Notes under the pieces: generated by a model
Told to the model about the DNA's origin: nothing
Seen by the model: the letters and a program-made list of their open reading frames with translations, nothing else
The model's database searches: none
Shown: in pieces, positions 1 to 8,499 of the stretch
Layout of the letters: the number at the start of each line of letters is the position of its first letter
Position numbering within the stretch: position 1 is the stretch's first letter
Program-made: the position numbers and the translations under genes
Assembly (NCBI RefSeq): GCF_001586255.1
Contig: NZ_CP014544.1
Location: 1,023,501 to 1,087,500, forward strand
Origin: Zhongshania aliphaticivorans
Lineage (GTDB): Bacteria; Pseudomonadota; Gammaproteobacteria; Pseudomonadales; Spongiibacteraceae
DNA length: 64,000 bases
Reading direction: 5' to 3'

Positions 1-119
1 CCGTTTATAATGATTTGCGTAATACCTATTTCAGTGGCGATCGCCTAAATGCTGCTTATATCCGGGCTAACCAAGAACGCTTGGTTGACGCATGGCAGCG
101 CTACGGTGAGAGCAAATAA
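1..119 (+). CDS. 3' end of an unidentified gene upstream of bioD (partial)
   Basis: An open frame enters from the left edge (first full codon at base 3) and stops with TAA at 117-119. The 38 visible residues end in AWQRYGESK. They are rich in Asn, Arg and Tyr and show no motif I recognise. The stop lies 27 bases before the probable bioD start, so the two are probably co-transcribed. In many gammaproteobacteria bioC precedes bioD, but this tail does not look like a BioC C-terminus to me, so no product is assigned. Confidence 0.6.
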   Translation, partial: VYNDLRNTYFSGDRLNAAYIRANQERLVDAWQRYGESK

Positions 120-146
120 TGACTTACCTTGTTAAGGGTGCTGAGT

Positions 147-830
147 TTGAAATCTAAGCACTACTTTATTGCTGGCACTGACACGGATGTGGGCAAAACG
201 CTAATAGCCTGCGGCATTTTAGGTGCCGCAGCTAAGCTGGGTTTAAAAACGCTAGCCATAAAGCCGGTTGCCGCAGGTGCTGAGCAAAGCGCCGACGGCT
301 TGCGTAATAGCGATGCGCTCATGTTGATGGCGGCAATGACCGAGTCATTGCCCTATGCGCAGGTGAATCCGGTATTGCTAGCGCCGCCAATTGCACCGCA
401 TATTGCCGCTGAGCAAGCTGGTCGGCGCCTTAGTGTGTCGCAATTGGCTGGGTTTTGTCGCGGCGTGATGATGCGCAAGGCCGATTTGGTATTGATCGAG
501 GGTGCAGGCGGTTGGCGCGTTCCCTTAAATCAGCGAGAAATGCTGTCTGGTCTAGCGATCGAATTGCAAACACCGGTGATCTTGGTAGTTGGCATGAAGC
601 TGGGCTGTATTAATCATGCTGTACTTACCGCTGAAGCAATCCAAGCTGACGGTCTGCTTATTGCTGGTTGGGTTGCAAATAAACTTGACGCTGAAATGGC
701 GTGTTTTGATGAAAACTTGGCGACACTTCGCCAGCTGTTACCCGCCCCCTGTCTGGGTGTGGTGCCTAATTTAGCTCGGCCAGACCCCGCGCTGGTAGCT
801 GAATGTCTCGATATCTCTCTTCTCGCCTAG
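147..830 (+). CDS. bioD: ATP-dependent dethiobiotin synthetase BioD
   Basis: BioD closes the ureido ring of 7,8-diaminopelargonate with CO2 and ATP, the penultimate step of biotin synthesis, in the cytoplasm. The P-loop GTDTDVGKT lies near residues 10-18, the substrate-binding KPVAAGAE segment near 38, and EGAGGWRVPL near 120, all hallmarks of the family. The open frame extends upstream to TTG 129, but I chose TTG 147. An AAGGG Shine-Dalgarno (134-138) sits 8 bases before it, and the resulting start (KSKHYFIAGTDT) matches the usual BioD N-terminus. At 227 residues the length is normal. It directly follows the truncated gene at the left edge. The 300-bp gap downstream separates it from the acyl-CoA dehydrogenases. 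Confidence 0.93.
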   Translation: MKSKHYFIAGTDTDVGKTLIACGILGAAAKLGLKTLAIKPVAAGAEQSADGLRNSDALMLMAAMTESLPYAQVNPVLLAPPIAPHIAAEQAGRRLSVSQLAGFCRGVMMRKADLVLIEGAGGWRVPLNQREMLSGLAIELQTPVILVVGMKLGCINHAVLTAEAIQADGLLIAGWVANKLDAEMACFDENLATLRQLLPAPCLGVVPNLARPDPALVAECLDISLLA

Positions 831-1134
831 CGACCGGCCCTGACGGCCTGTTATAAGCGCTACACAATTTTCGTCTTCTCCCTGTGTCATGATGAAATGT
901 CAGCTATGCTGATGCCTATGCTTAACGATTTGCGCTGGAAATACTTCTGGGGTGTTCATTAAACGTACCGTGAAAATTCTGCATTAATCGACCTAATATT
1001 CAATGTCATTGACCTAAATGACTTTTCTGTACATCCAAAAACACTTGCAAGACGTAATAAAAGCGCTATAGTTGTCACTGTCAACATTGCCCGGCAGGCA
1101 CTGCCGCGGCCACCATGCACATGAGGTCATTACC
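831..1134. other. Intergenic region between bioD and the first acyl-CoA dehydrogenase
   Basis: This 304-bp gap holds no convincing gene. A weak GGCC-CTGAC-GGCC hairpin just after bioD (about 837-850) is too short for a confident terminator. The right-hand part carries the promoter described separately and a GAGGT ribosome-binding site before ATG 1135. Confidence 0.5.
1045..1072 (+). promoter_or_regulatory. Candidate sigma-70 promoter of the tandem acyl-CoA dehydrogenases
   Basis: TTGCAA (1045-1050) and TATAGT (1067-1072) are separated by 16 bases and lie about 60 bases upstream of ATG 1135. Both boxes are one or two mismatches from consensus. This is a visual match only. Confidence 0.45.
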
Positions 1135-2922
1135 ATGCCGCAATACACAGCTCCGCTCCGCGATATTAATTTCGTGTTAAAAGATGTACTTAAGAGCGAT
1201 AAACATTTCGCCAGTCTCGCTACTCGTGAAGAGGTCAGTGAAGACTTAATGGACGCCATTATTAGTGAAGGCGCCAAGTTTTCTGAAAATGTTCTTTCTC
1301 CGCTGAACCAGCCTGGTGATCAAGAAGGTTGTACTTGGTCTGAAGACGGTGTCAAAACCCCTAAGGGTTTTAAAGAAGCCTATCAGCAATATGCTGAAGG
1401 TGGTTGGCCGTCAATGACTGCGAACCCTGAGTTTGGCGGTCAAGGCTTGCCGAATTCTTTGGGCTTAGTTGTCACCGAAATGGTCAGCTCTGCTTGCTGG
1501 TCTTGGGGAATGTACACGGGCTTGTCGCAGTCTGCCGCGCGTTTGCTTGAAGTCTACGCCAGCGACGAATTGCAGCAGACGTATTTAGGTAAAATGACTG
1601 AAGGTACTTGGGGCGGCACTATGTGTTTAACCGAGTCCCACTGCGGTTCAGACCTTGGTCTGTTGCGCACTAAAGCCGAGGCCAATGCCGACGGTAGTTA
1701 CAATGTTACCGGCACCAAGATTTTCATCTCGGGTGGCGAGCACGACATGATGGAGAATATTATCCATTTGGTGCTGGCCCGGGTTGAAGGCGCGCCAGAA
1801 GGCACTAAGGGTATTTCACTGTTTGTTGTGCCTAAGTTCCTGCCTGATGAAAATGGTGAAGTTGGTGAGCGCAATGGCGTGCACTGTGGCAGCATCGAAC
1901 ACAAAATGGGTATTAAAGCGTCTGCTACCTGTGTAATGAATTTCGACAGCGCTAAAGGCTTTTTGGTTGGCGAAGAAAATCGCGGCTTGAATGCCATGTT
2001 CCATATGATGAACTCAGCGCGGTTGGGTACAGCTTTGCAAGGTTTGTCAGCGGGTGAAGCGTCATTCCAAGGTGCACTGGCGTACGCTAAAGACCGCCTG
2101 CAAATGCGCTCATTGAGCGGCCCGAAAAATCCCAATGGCCCAGCTGATCCATTGATCGTGCACGCCGATGTGCGCCGTATGCTGTTAACGCAAAAGGCCT
2201 TTGCTGAAGGCAGCCGCGCCTTTATCTATTGGGTTGCGCAATTGGTTGATACCTTCTACTTCTCTGGCGATGAACAGGCGCGCAAAGATGCAGAAGAACT
2301 GTCTGAATTGCTGACGCCAATCGCCAAGGCCTTTGTAACCGAAACCGGCCTAGAATCTGCTAACTACGGTATGCAGGTTTTTGGTGGTCACGGCTTTATT
2401 TCTGAGTGGGGCATGGAGCAGATTGTTCGCGATTTGCGCATCTCTACTTTGTATGAAGGCACTACTGGTATCCAAGCCCTCGATTTGTTGGGTCGTAAAG
2501 TGATGGGCAGCGGCGGCAAGCAGTTAATGGTGTTCACCAAAATCATTCACAGCTTCTGCAAAGAGCAGCAAGACAAGCCGGGCATGGCACCCTTTGTCAC
2601 CAAGCTTGCTGAATTGAATAAAGAGTGGGGTGAAATCACCGGTAAACTGGGTGAAAAAGCCATGGCTAATGCCGATGAAGTTGGCGCCGCCTCTGTCGAT
2701 TACTTGATGTATGCTGGCTATGTGTCGCTGGCTTATATGTGGGCGCGTATGGCGTCGGTTGCCCTCGACGGTGATGCTGACGATGCGTTCCTTAAAGCCA
2801 AGGTGCAAACTGCTAATTTCTATTATCAGCGCATATTGCCACGTACCGAGGCCCATAAGATCGCGATGTTGAACGGCGCAGATAGCTTGATGGACATGCC
2901 AGAAGATGCCTTTGCATTTTAA
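1135..2922 (+). CDS. Long-form acyl-CoA dehydrogenase (DmdC/AidB-like architecture), paralog 1
   Basis: This 595-residue flavoprotein belongs to the long acyl-CoA dehydrogenase group with an extra C-terminal domain, which includes DmdC (methylmercaptopropionyl-CoA dehydrogenase). It should form a 2,3-double bond in an acyl-CoA using FAD, passing electrons to ETF. CLTESHCGSDLG (about 165-176) is the FAD/substrate segment, and GSIEHKMGIKAS and FGGHGFISEWGMEQIVRD are typical. E441 in LYEGTTGIQALD is the expected catalytic base. The frame is open from 1072, but MPQYTAPLRD at ATG 1135 aligns with the start of the next gene and follows GAGGT. The actual acyl chain cannot be read from sequence. The next gene is a paralog 64 bases downstream, probably in the same operon. 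Confidence 0.88.
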   Translation: MPQYTAPLRDINFVLKDVLKSDKHFASLATREEVSEDLMDAIISEGAKFSENVLSPLNQPGDQEGCTWSEDGVKTPKGFKEAYQQYAEGGWPSMTANPEFGGQGLPNSLGLVVTEMVSSACWSWGMYTGLSQSAARLLEVYASDELQQTYLGKMTEGTWGGTMCLTESHCGSDLGLLRTKAEANADGSYNVTGTKIFISGGEHDMMENIIHLVLARVEGAPEGTKGISLFVVPKFLPDENGEVGERNGVHCGSIEHKMGIKASATCVMNFDSAKGFLVGEENRGLNAMFHMMNSARLGTALQGLSAGEASFQGALAYAKDRLQMRSLSGPKNPNGPADPLIVHADVRRMLLTQKAFAEGSRAFIYWVAQLVDTFYFSGDEQARKDAEELSELLTPIAKAFVTETGLESANYGMQVFGGHGFISEWGMEQIVRDLRISTLYEGTTGIQALDLLGRKVMGSGGKQLMVFTKIIHSFCKEQQDKPGMAPFVTKLAELNKEWGEITGKLGEKAMANADEVGAASVDYLMYAGYVSLAYMWARMASVALDGDADDAFLKAKVQTANFYYQRILPRTEAHKIAMLNGADSLMDMPEDAFAF

Positions 2923-2986
2923 TTGGCACTAAAACCCATTTTGATTGCGGCGACCTTGTGTCGCCGCTTGTCTAGAGGATCTCTAA

Positions 2987-4777
2987 ATGCCTGAATATAA
3001 AGCCCCCCTGCGCGATATGCAGTTTGTGTTACACGATGTTTTTCACGCCGAGCAGCTCTGGGAAACCATGCCTGCAATGGAAGACGTAAACCGGGAATTG
3101 GCCGACGCAATTTTGGAAGAAAGTGCCAAAATTAACGAGAGCCTGATTGCGCCTTTGAGCCAGCCTGGTCACGAAGAAGGTGTGACCTGGGCAGATGGCG
3201 TAGTGACTACGCCCAAAGGTTACCCCGAAGCCTTTAAACAATTGGCTGACGGTGGTTGGGGCGGTCTGTCTGGTGCGCCAGAATACGGCGGCCAAACAAT
3301 GCCTAAAATGTTGGTGCTATTGTTTGAAGAGATGCTTTACTCCTCCAATATCGCCATGGGGCTCTATTTAACGCTGACCTCGGGCGCAGCACTGGCGATT
3401 GCCAGCCATGCATCTGAAGAGCTCAAAACCAAATTCCTGCCAAATATGTACTCTGCCAAATGGGCTGGCGCCATGTGCTTGACCGAAAGCCATGCCGGTA
3501 CAGACCTGGGTATGATTCGCACCAAGGCTGTGCCTCAGGCTGATGGTAGCTACAGCGTTAGTGGCACCAAGATATTCATCACCGGCGGCGATCACGACCT
3601 GACCGAGAATGTTATTCATTTGGTGTTGGCGAAACTGCCAGACGCTCCAGCTGGATCTAAGGGTATTTCTCTCTTCTTGGTGCCAAAGTTTAAAGTTAAC
3701 GACGATGGTAGCTTGGGCGAGGCCAACGGCGTGAGCTGCGGCAGCATTGAACACAAAATGGGTATTAATGCGTCAGCGACCTGCGTGATGAATTTCGACG
3801 GCGCTGAAGGCTATTTGGTTGGTGAAATCAATCGCGGCCTGCAAGGCATGTTCACCATGATGAACTACGAGCGTTTGTCTGTGGGTATACAAGGCTTGAG
3901 CGCGGCCGAGGCGGCGTATCAGTGGTCTTCTCTTTACGCCCGCGAGCGCACTCAAAGCCGCGCACCATCAGGTCCGGTGAATAAAGATGGCGCCGCCGAT
4001 CCGATCATTGTGCACCCAGATGTACGCCGCATGCTGCTCACCCAAAAAGCCTATGTAGAAGCAGGGCGGGCTTTTGCGGTATACGTTGGCAAGCAATTGG
4101 ATTTATCTAAATTTGCCAGTGGCGAGGCCCAAGAGCGTGGCGCGGCTATGGTTGAATTGCTAACCCCAGTAGCCAAAGCTTTCCTTACCGATAAAGGCCT
4201 TGAAGGCACTGTGCACGGCCAGCAGATTTTTGGTGGCCACGGCTATGTGCGCGAATGGGGTATGGAACAGTTGGTGCGTGATGTGCGCATTAGCCAGATT
4301 TATGAAGGCACCAACGGTATTCAAGCGCTGGACTTAATGGGTCGTAAGATTGCTGCTAACGGCGGTCAAACCTTGGCGTTGTTAGTTGCTGAAATGCGCG
4401 AGTTTAGCGCTTCAGCTACGGCGGTGCAGGGTATGGATGAGTTTCTAAGCCCGCTGAATGAGGCGGTAGATAACCTCGAGTCACTATCTGCTTACGTGCT
4501 TGAACAGACTAAAAATGGCGATGCAAACGCGATTGGCGCGGCTTCGGTCGAATTCCTCCACGTTATGGGCTTCACGCTGTACACCTATATGTGGGCGATG
4601 ATGTGCAAAGCGGTATTGAGTGGTGACTGTGCGCAGGGTGATGCCTTCGCGCAAGCCAAGCTGCACACCGCACGCTTCTTTGTGCAGCGCCTATTGCCAC
4701 AGGCCAAAGGCTTGAGCGAGTCTATTCGCAACGGCAGTGCGAGTTTGATGGATATTCCAGAAGAAGCGTTTATCTAA
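2987..4777 (+). CDS. Long-form acyl-CoA dehydrogenase (DmdC-like), paralog 2
   Basis: This 596-residue protein is collinear with the preceding gene over its whole length (start MPEYKAPLRDMQFVLHDV, end SLMDIPEEAFI), so the pair arose by tandem duplication. The same signature blocks are present: CLTESHAGTDLG, GSIEHKMGINAS and FGGHGYVREWGMEQLVRD. The catalytic Glu is E440 in IYEGTNGIQALD. GAGGA precedes ATG 2987. Divergence is greatest in the helical C-terminal third, which could mean different chain-length or branching preferences. A strong terminator follows at 4809-4842, which ends the two-gene operon. Expected role: FAD- and ETF-dependent acyl-CoA dehydrogenation; physiological substrate unknown. 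Confidence 0.88.
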   Translation: MPEYKAPLRDMQFVLHDVFHAEQLWETMPAMEDVNRELADAILEESAKINESLIAPLSQPGHEEGVTWADGVVTTPKGYPEAFKQLADGGWGGLSGAPEYGGQTMPKMLVLLFEEMLYSSNIAMGLYLTLTSGAALAIASHASEELKTKFLPNMYSAKWAGAMCLTESHAGTDLGMIRTKAVPQADGSYSVSGTKIFITGGDHDLTENVIHLVLAKLPDAPAGSKGISLFLVPKFKVNDDGSLGEANGVSCGSIEHKMGINASATCVMNFDGAEGYLVGEINRGLQGMFTMMNYERLSVGIQGLSAAEAAYQWSSLYARERTQSRAPSGPVNKDGAADPIIVHPDVRRMLLTQKAYVEAGRAFAVYVGKQLDLSKFASGEAQERGAAMVELLTPVAKAFLTDKGLEGTVHGQQIFGGHGYVREWGMEQLVRDVRISQIYEGTNGIQALDLMGRKIAANGGQTLALLVAEMREFSASATAVQGMDEFLSPLNEAVDNLESLSAYVLEQTKNGDANAIGAASVEFLHVMGFTLYTYMWAMMCKAVLSGDCAQGDAFAQAKLHTARFFVQRLLPQAKGLSESIRNGSASLMDIPEEAFI

Positions 4778-4808
4778 ATTTTGGGTAAACGGTAAAGCTG
4801 GAGAAGAA

Positions 4809-4843
4809 GGCGGCATCTTGCGATAATGATGCCGCCTTTTTTA
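4809..4843 (+). terminator. Rho-independent terminator after the acyl-CoA dehydrogenase pair
   Basis: GGCGGCATC (4809-4817) pairs perfectly with GATGCCGCC (4828-4836) around a 10-base loop and is followed by a run of six T. It is a classical intrinsic terminator. Confidence 0.9.
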
Positions 4844-4900
4844 TTGCCTGTGCTTTTGTTAATAACAGAAGGGTGGTGATGCCTAACCCGTGGTGACGTA

Positions 4901-5089
4901 ATGGAAAACGAACACAATAAGCTTAACCCTGAAGATCAAGCTAAAGTCGACGCCTTCTTAAAACAAGGTTACAACGAGACTGATCGCAAGCCTTATCGAC
5001 CGCTTAAATTATTGGGCATCTTACTTGTAATTGTGTCTTTGATCACCGTTGGCAGCCTAATGCTTGCCCGCATGAGCGGGATTCATTAA
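4901..5089 (+). CDS. Small single-pass membrane protein, DUF3094-like
   Basis: This 62-residue protein has a charged N-terminal half (LNPEDQAKVDAFLKQGYNETDRKPYRPLK when read in two pieces around residues 8-36) followed by one hydrophobic segment at about residues 37-57 (LLGILLVIVSLITVGSLML). The N-terminal L-N-P-E-D-Q start and the R-K-P-[FY]-R-P motif just before the membrane span resemble the DUF3094 family of short Pseudomonas-type proteins, as I recall it. No function is known. It stands alone between a terminator and a convergent hydroxylase gene. Confidence 0.7.
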   Translation: MENEHNKLNPEDQAKVDAFLKQGYNETDRKPYRPLKLLGILLVIVSLITVGSLMLARMSGIH

Positions 5090-5102
5090 GCCCTCACCCA
5101 GC

Positions 5103-5963
5103 CTAGCCCAACTTCTTTAGATCGATTGCAAAGTAGCGGTACCAAATACTGTGCTCTTCTTTGGGTGACTGCTTCCACCCATACTGGCTCGGCTTCTCCG
5201 TTTCTATTGCGAGGGTGCCGAAAAGCAGCCAGTCATACAATGCCAATAAATTGCACATATTCTTTGCGGAGTTTTTGCCCCGCGCATGATGGTGGTGGTG
5301 CTGTGTAGGGAAAGTAATAATATGGCAGAGGCCGCGCATGGTTTTGCGCACCCACGGCCAAGGGTGATTCAAGAAATATAAATCGTAATTCCAATTAACG
5401 TGGTTATGGGCCGCCCACAGGCCTTTGAACACCGTGCCAATTAAAAACACCTCAGTTAATCCTAAATAAAGGCACAAAAACTGAAACCAGAAGTTGGGCA
5501 TAATGAACCAGAACAGCCAGTGTTCAACAAAGGTTTGGGTCACGCTTAACTCGCCTCGGCCGTCGTTGCCCCCCGAAAAATGGTGAGGGCGGTGGCCCAT
5601 TTTGAACAGTTGCTGAACGACAAGCAGGGGCTTCCAGCGGGGTCGCCGTGCATGGGAAAAGAAATGGGCACCGCTATGTAATAACTCCTCGATAAAAATA
5701 TAGGCAATGAGCACCGGCCAAAAATAAGCCTCCTGCAACCAGCCGAGGCTACCTTGATAATGCGGTGCCAGCTGGGTGCCGAGCCATGCAATGCTAAATA
5801 TTAGGGCTGGCCGCTGCACCGCGCTCAGACCAAATGCAGCGATGACTGCCATGCCCCAATCTTCACGGGACTTTTTACCATTGCTGTTACGCCCAGCCTG
5901 CCATTCCCATATGGAGGCCAAAATAATAAACAAAATAACGGAGAGGCTGACGATATTGTCCAT
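5103..5963 (-). CDS. Membrane di-iron fatty acid hydroxylase / sterol desaturase family protein
   Basis: This 286-residue integral membrane protein carries the histidine clusters that bind a non-heme di-iron centre in this superfamily: HSGAHFFSH (H96, H100, H104), GHRPHH (H124, H127, H128), HNH (H186, H188) and a run of five His at 222-226. Hydrophobic segments lie around residues 5-20, 38-65, 78-95 and 145-180. Family members hydroxylate or desaturate lipids, sterols or carotenoids using O2, and the substrate here is unknown. It is transcribed away from the adjacent LysR gene across a 114-bp AT-rich gap, the usual arrangement of a LysR regulator and its target. The start ATG 5963 is the first in frame. 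Confidence 0.82.
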   Translation of the reverse strand: MDNIVSLSVILFIILASIWEWQAGRNSNGKKSREDWGMAVIAAFGLSAVQRPALIFSIAWLGTQLAPHYQGSLGWLQEAYFWPVLIAYIFIEELLHSGAHFFSHARRPRWKPLLVVQQLFKMGHRPHHFSGGNDGRGELSVTQTFVEHWLFWFIMPNFWFQFLCLYLGLTEVFLIGTVFKGLWAAHNHVNWNYDLYFLNHPWPWVRKTMRGLCHIITFPTQHHHHHARGKNSAKNMCNLLALYDWLLFGTLAIETEKPSQYGWKQSPKEEHSIWYRYFAIDLKKLG

Positions 5964-6077
5964 GGCTGTATTCCTAATATGCTTTATTGTCTTTACAGCA
6001 TACGGCGCTATTATTATTTGTAAATTTGATGTTATATATAAATATTATCCAAATTAAATATAATGTAGGCGCACTCT

Positions 6078-6992
6078 ATGTTTAATCTGCGCGGCGTAGA
6101 TCTTAATTTACTGTCGATCTTTGATGCCTTGATGCTTGAAGAGAATATGACTCGCGCCGCGGACCGGCTAGGGATGAGTCAGCCAGCCATGAGCGCGGCC
6201 TTGCAGCGCCTGCGTCTGACATTTAACGACGAGCTGTTTGTCCGTAGCCGCTTGGGGATGACGCCCACACCCCGGGCTCAGCTGATATACCCGCAAATCC
6301 GCGAGGCGCTGGCATTAGTGCGCGGTGCGCTAGCCAAAGAGCAGCATTTTGAACCGAGTCGCGATCAGCGTTGTTTTCGTCTGCTTGGCGACAACTATTT
6401 TGAAGCCGTGGCGCTTGGCCCGCTCATGGCTCTGTTGCAACTGGCCGGCTCAGAACTTACGGTAGAGACTTTAGCATTTGCTGGTCAGGACCAAGATTTG
6501 GCCCTTAGTTTACGGCGCTTAGATGTCGATGTATTAATAGACTATGTGCCCCTGACGCAGGACTATATTTGTACTGAGCAGCTTGCCCAAGAGCGCTTGG
6601 TTGTCATTGCCAGAGCCGATCACCCTCGGATTAACGGCGGGCTATCTCTTGAACAATACCTTGCCGAAGAGCATGTCTTTTTACCGCCGCGCAGCCGCGA
6701 GCGCAGCCAGCTAGAGCAGGCCTTAGGTGGCAAATCACTGTTGCGTAAAAAAGCGGCGCAAGTACAGAATTTCTCGAGTATGTTGCCGGTGGTCGCGGCT
6801 ACCGATTATCTCGCGGTGATGCCCTCGCGAATGCAGAAAGTTTTCGCTGGCGCGTTTGATATACAGTGTTTTGATTTTCCTTTGCCGATTGATCCAATCC
6901 CGATTTGGATGATGTGGCCTAAGGCCTTAGATGGTGACGCTGCTCAACAGTGGTTTCGGGCGCAATTGCGTCATTTAGTCGACACGCTGTAA
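6078..6992 (+). CDS. LysR-family transcriptional regulator
   Basis: This 304-residue regulator has an N-terminal winged helix-turn-helix (DLNLLSIFDALMLEEN at 8-23, then TRAADRLGMSQPAMSAALQR across 25-44). A periplasmic-binding-protein-like effector domain occupies about 90-300. The N-terminus resembles the NahR/NodD/LeuO branch. It is divergent from the membrane fatty acid hydroxylase gene, so that gene is its most likely target. The intergenic region (5964-6077) is very AT-rich and can hold T-N11-A boxes, but I cannot single one out. Confidence 0.9.
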   Translation: MFNLRGVDLNLLSIFDALMLEENMTRAADRLGMSQPAMSAALQRLRLTFNDELFVRSRLGMTPTPRAQLIYPQIREALALVRGALAKEQHFEPSRDQRCFRLLGDNYFEAVALGPLMALLQLAGSELTVETLAFAGQDQDLALSLRRLDVDVLIDYVPLTQDYICTEQLAQERLVVIARADHPRINGGLSLEQYLAEEHVFLPPRSRERSQLEQALGGKSLLRKKAAQVQNFSSMLPVVAATDYLAVMPSRMQKVFAGAFDIQCFDFPLPIDPIPIWMMWPKALDGDAAQQWFRAQLRHLVDTL

Positions 6993-7083
6993 GGGCTTGG
7001 CTTGGTGGCTAAGTGCTTAGACTTTAGGCCGGGTCATTTGCTAGTCTGTTTGCACACAAGCTTCGCTTAGTAGGGGACTTACA

Positions 7084-7497
7084 ATGTCTGCGGTTTTGAC
7101 TCATTTGGCACTTCATGTTCGTGACATTGAAGCTTGCATAGCTTTTTACCAAGATTATGCGGGTTTGAAATTAATTCATCAGCGCGATAATAAGGCTGGA
7201 GGTGAGGTTGTTTGGCTGGCGGAAGCGGGGCGCGAGCAGGAGTTTATTTTAGTGTTGCTGCCGGGTGGTCCCGGTCGTAATCAGCTCGATAGCGATTTTT
7301 CGCATCTGGGTTTTGCGCTGCCCAGCCGCGCGGCGGTAGATGTTATTGCGGCGCGGGGTAAACAAGATGGCATACTCGCTTGGGCGACACGCGAAGAACC
7401 CTATCCCGTTGGTTATTACTGCGGGCTACGTGACCCCGATGGCAATTTTGTTGAATTTAGTCATGGCCAGCCGCTGGGGCCCGGCGCCAATGGATAA
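7084..7497 (+). CDS. VOC-superfamily (glyoxalase/dioxygenase fold) protein
   Basis: This 137-residue protein shows the beta-alpha-beta-beta-beta modules of the VOC fold. LTHLALHVRDIEACIAFYQDYAGLKLI opens the first module (residues 5-31 in two motifs), the second holds FSHLGFAL (His near residue 65), and GLRDPDGNFVEFSHG closes it with the terminal metal-ligand Glu. This matches lactoylglutathione-lyase-like enzymes, but substrate and metal cannot be assigned. GGGG lies shortly upstream of ATG 7084. The next gene (GNAT) overlaps its stop by 8 bases, implying translational coupling. Confidence 0.8.
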   Translation: MSAVLTHLALHVRDIEACIAFYQDYAGLKLIHQRDNKAGGEVVWLAEAGREQEFILVLLPGGPGRNQLDSDFSHLGFALPSRAAVDVIAARGKQDGILAWATREEPYPVGYYCGLRDPDGNFVEFSHGQPLGPGANG

Positions 7498-7984
7498 TGC
7501 AAGCTTGAAAATTGCAATCGCTGATTATCACAACGTCGCTCACCGGGCCGGAATTATCACCTTAATGTCAGCTTATGCCTTAGACCCTATGGGTGGCGGC
7601 GAGGCATTGCCGCAGGAGGTGTTAATGAATTTGTGTGATGCCTTAGCCGGTGAAGCGGGCGCCATTACCTTATTGGCCTTTGATGGTGAAAATGCGGTGG
7701 CGCTGCTTACCGCCCTGCGCGGATTTTCTACCTTTAAATGTAGGCCACTGCTGAATATCCACGATGTGATGGTTTTACCGCAATACCGGGGGCAGGGCTT
7801 GAGTGATCGCATGATTGCTGAGCTTGAAGAGTTTGCTCGCTGTCATGACTACTGCAAACTGACCTTAGAGGTGCTAGCGAACAACCTCAGCGCACAGCGG
7901 GTGTATCAGCGTTGCGGTTTTGCGCCCTACGAACTCGACCCTGAACAAGGCGCAGCTACCTTTTGGCAAAAGCAGCTAATTTAG
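7490..7984 (+). CDS. GNAT-family N-acetyltransferase
   Basis: This 164-residue acetyltransferase has the acetyl-CoA pyrophosphate loop V-L-P-Q-Y-R-G-Q-G-L-S near residues 89-99. It also has the C-terminal KLTLEVLANNLSAQRVYQRCGF block (split around residues 122-143) characteristic of the fold. I chose ATG 7490, which overlaps the VOC stop codon; the upstream in-frame sequence would be translated from inside the VOC gene. The acetyl acceptor is unknown. Overlap with the VOC gene suggests the two act on related small molecules or in a detoxification step. Confidence 0.82.
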   Translation: MDNASLKIAIADYHNVAHRAGIITLMSAYALDPMGGGEALPQEVLMNLCDALAGEAGAITLLAFDGENAVALLTALRGFSTFKCRPLLNIHDVMVLPQYRGQGLSDRMIAELEEFARCHDYCKLTLEVLANNLSAQRVYQRCGFAPYELDPEQGAATFWQKQLI

Positions 7985-8047
7985 TCTGTGCGTAGAACGA
8001 GCTAATTGCACTAATGATATGAAACTACCGAGAAAGGGCATTGATCA

Positions 8048-8491
8048 ATGAAAGGCAAAATACTCGATTTCAAAGCCGACACTGGCGCCGGTGTGATTAG
8101 CGCCGAAGACGGTCAGCGTTATTCGTTCACCGCCGCGCAGTGGCAAGCCGACACTGATATCCGGGCCGGTGTTGCCGTGGATTTCGTGGCAGCGGGTGCG
8201 CAGGCCGAAGCCATTTATGTAGATACCGCGTTGGTTTCTGGCTCGTCTAAAAAAGTGGCTGCGGCACTGTTCGCATTTTTCTTTGGGGTGTTTGGCGTAC
8301 ATAAATTTTACTTGGGCTATACCAAGCAGGGCGTGATCATGGTGCTGGCCTTTGTGTTTGGTTTTATTCTTCTGGGCCTGCCCTCCCTTGTCGTTGCGAT
8401 TATTGCCTTTATTGAGTTTATTATTTACATCACTAAATCCGACGCGGAATTTGAGCAGAGCTATGTGCTTAATCAGCGGCCGTGGTTTTAA
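8048..8491 (+). CDS. TM2-domain membrane protein with an N-terminal OB/cold-shock-like region
   Basis: The 147-residue protein has two parts. Residues 1-60 ([21 protein letters not shown] and onward) look like the small OB/cold-shock-type barrel often fused to short membrane domains. Residues 70-147 form a TM2 domain with the signature [17 protein letters not shown] near 84-100 and two membrane helices. TM2 proteins have no settled biochemical role. The start ATG 8048 lies 10 bases after AAAGGG. The sirtuin gene starts a few bases past the stop, so the two are probably one transcript. Confidence 0.8.
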   Translation: MKGKILDFKADTGAGVISAEDGQRYSFTAAQWQADTDIRAGVAVDFVAAGAQAEAIYVDTALVSGSSKKVAAALFAFFFGVFGVHKFYLGYTKQGVIMVLAFVFGFILLGLPSLVVAIIAFIEFIIYITKSDAEFEQSYVLNQRPWF

Positions 8492-8499
8492 GAGTGAGT

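Noticed and set aside
1-119. C-terminus of BioC upstream of bioD
   Set aside because: Gene order suggested bioC, but the tail ending in AWQRYGESK shows no similarity I can trust to BioC, so no product was assigned.
1014-1277. Antisense frame across the start of the first acyl-CoA dehydrogenase
   Set aside because: It is a shadow of the strongly conserved coding strand and has no ribosome-binding site or recognisable domain.
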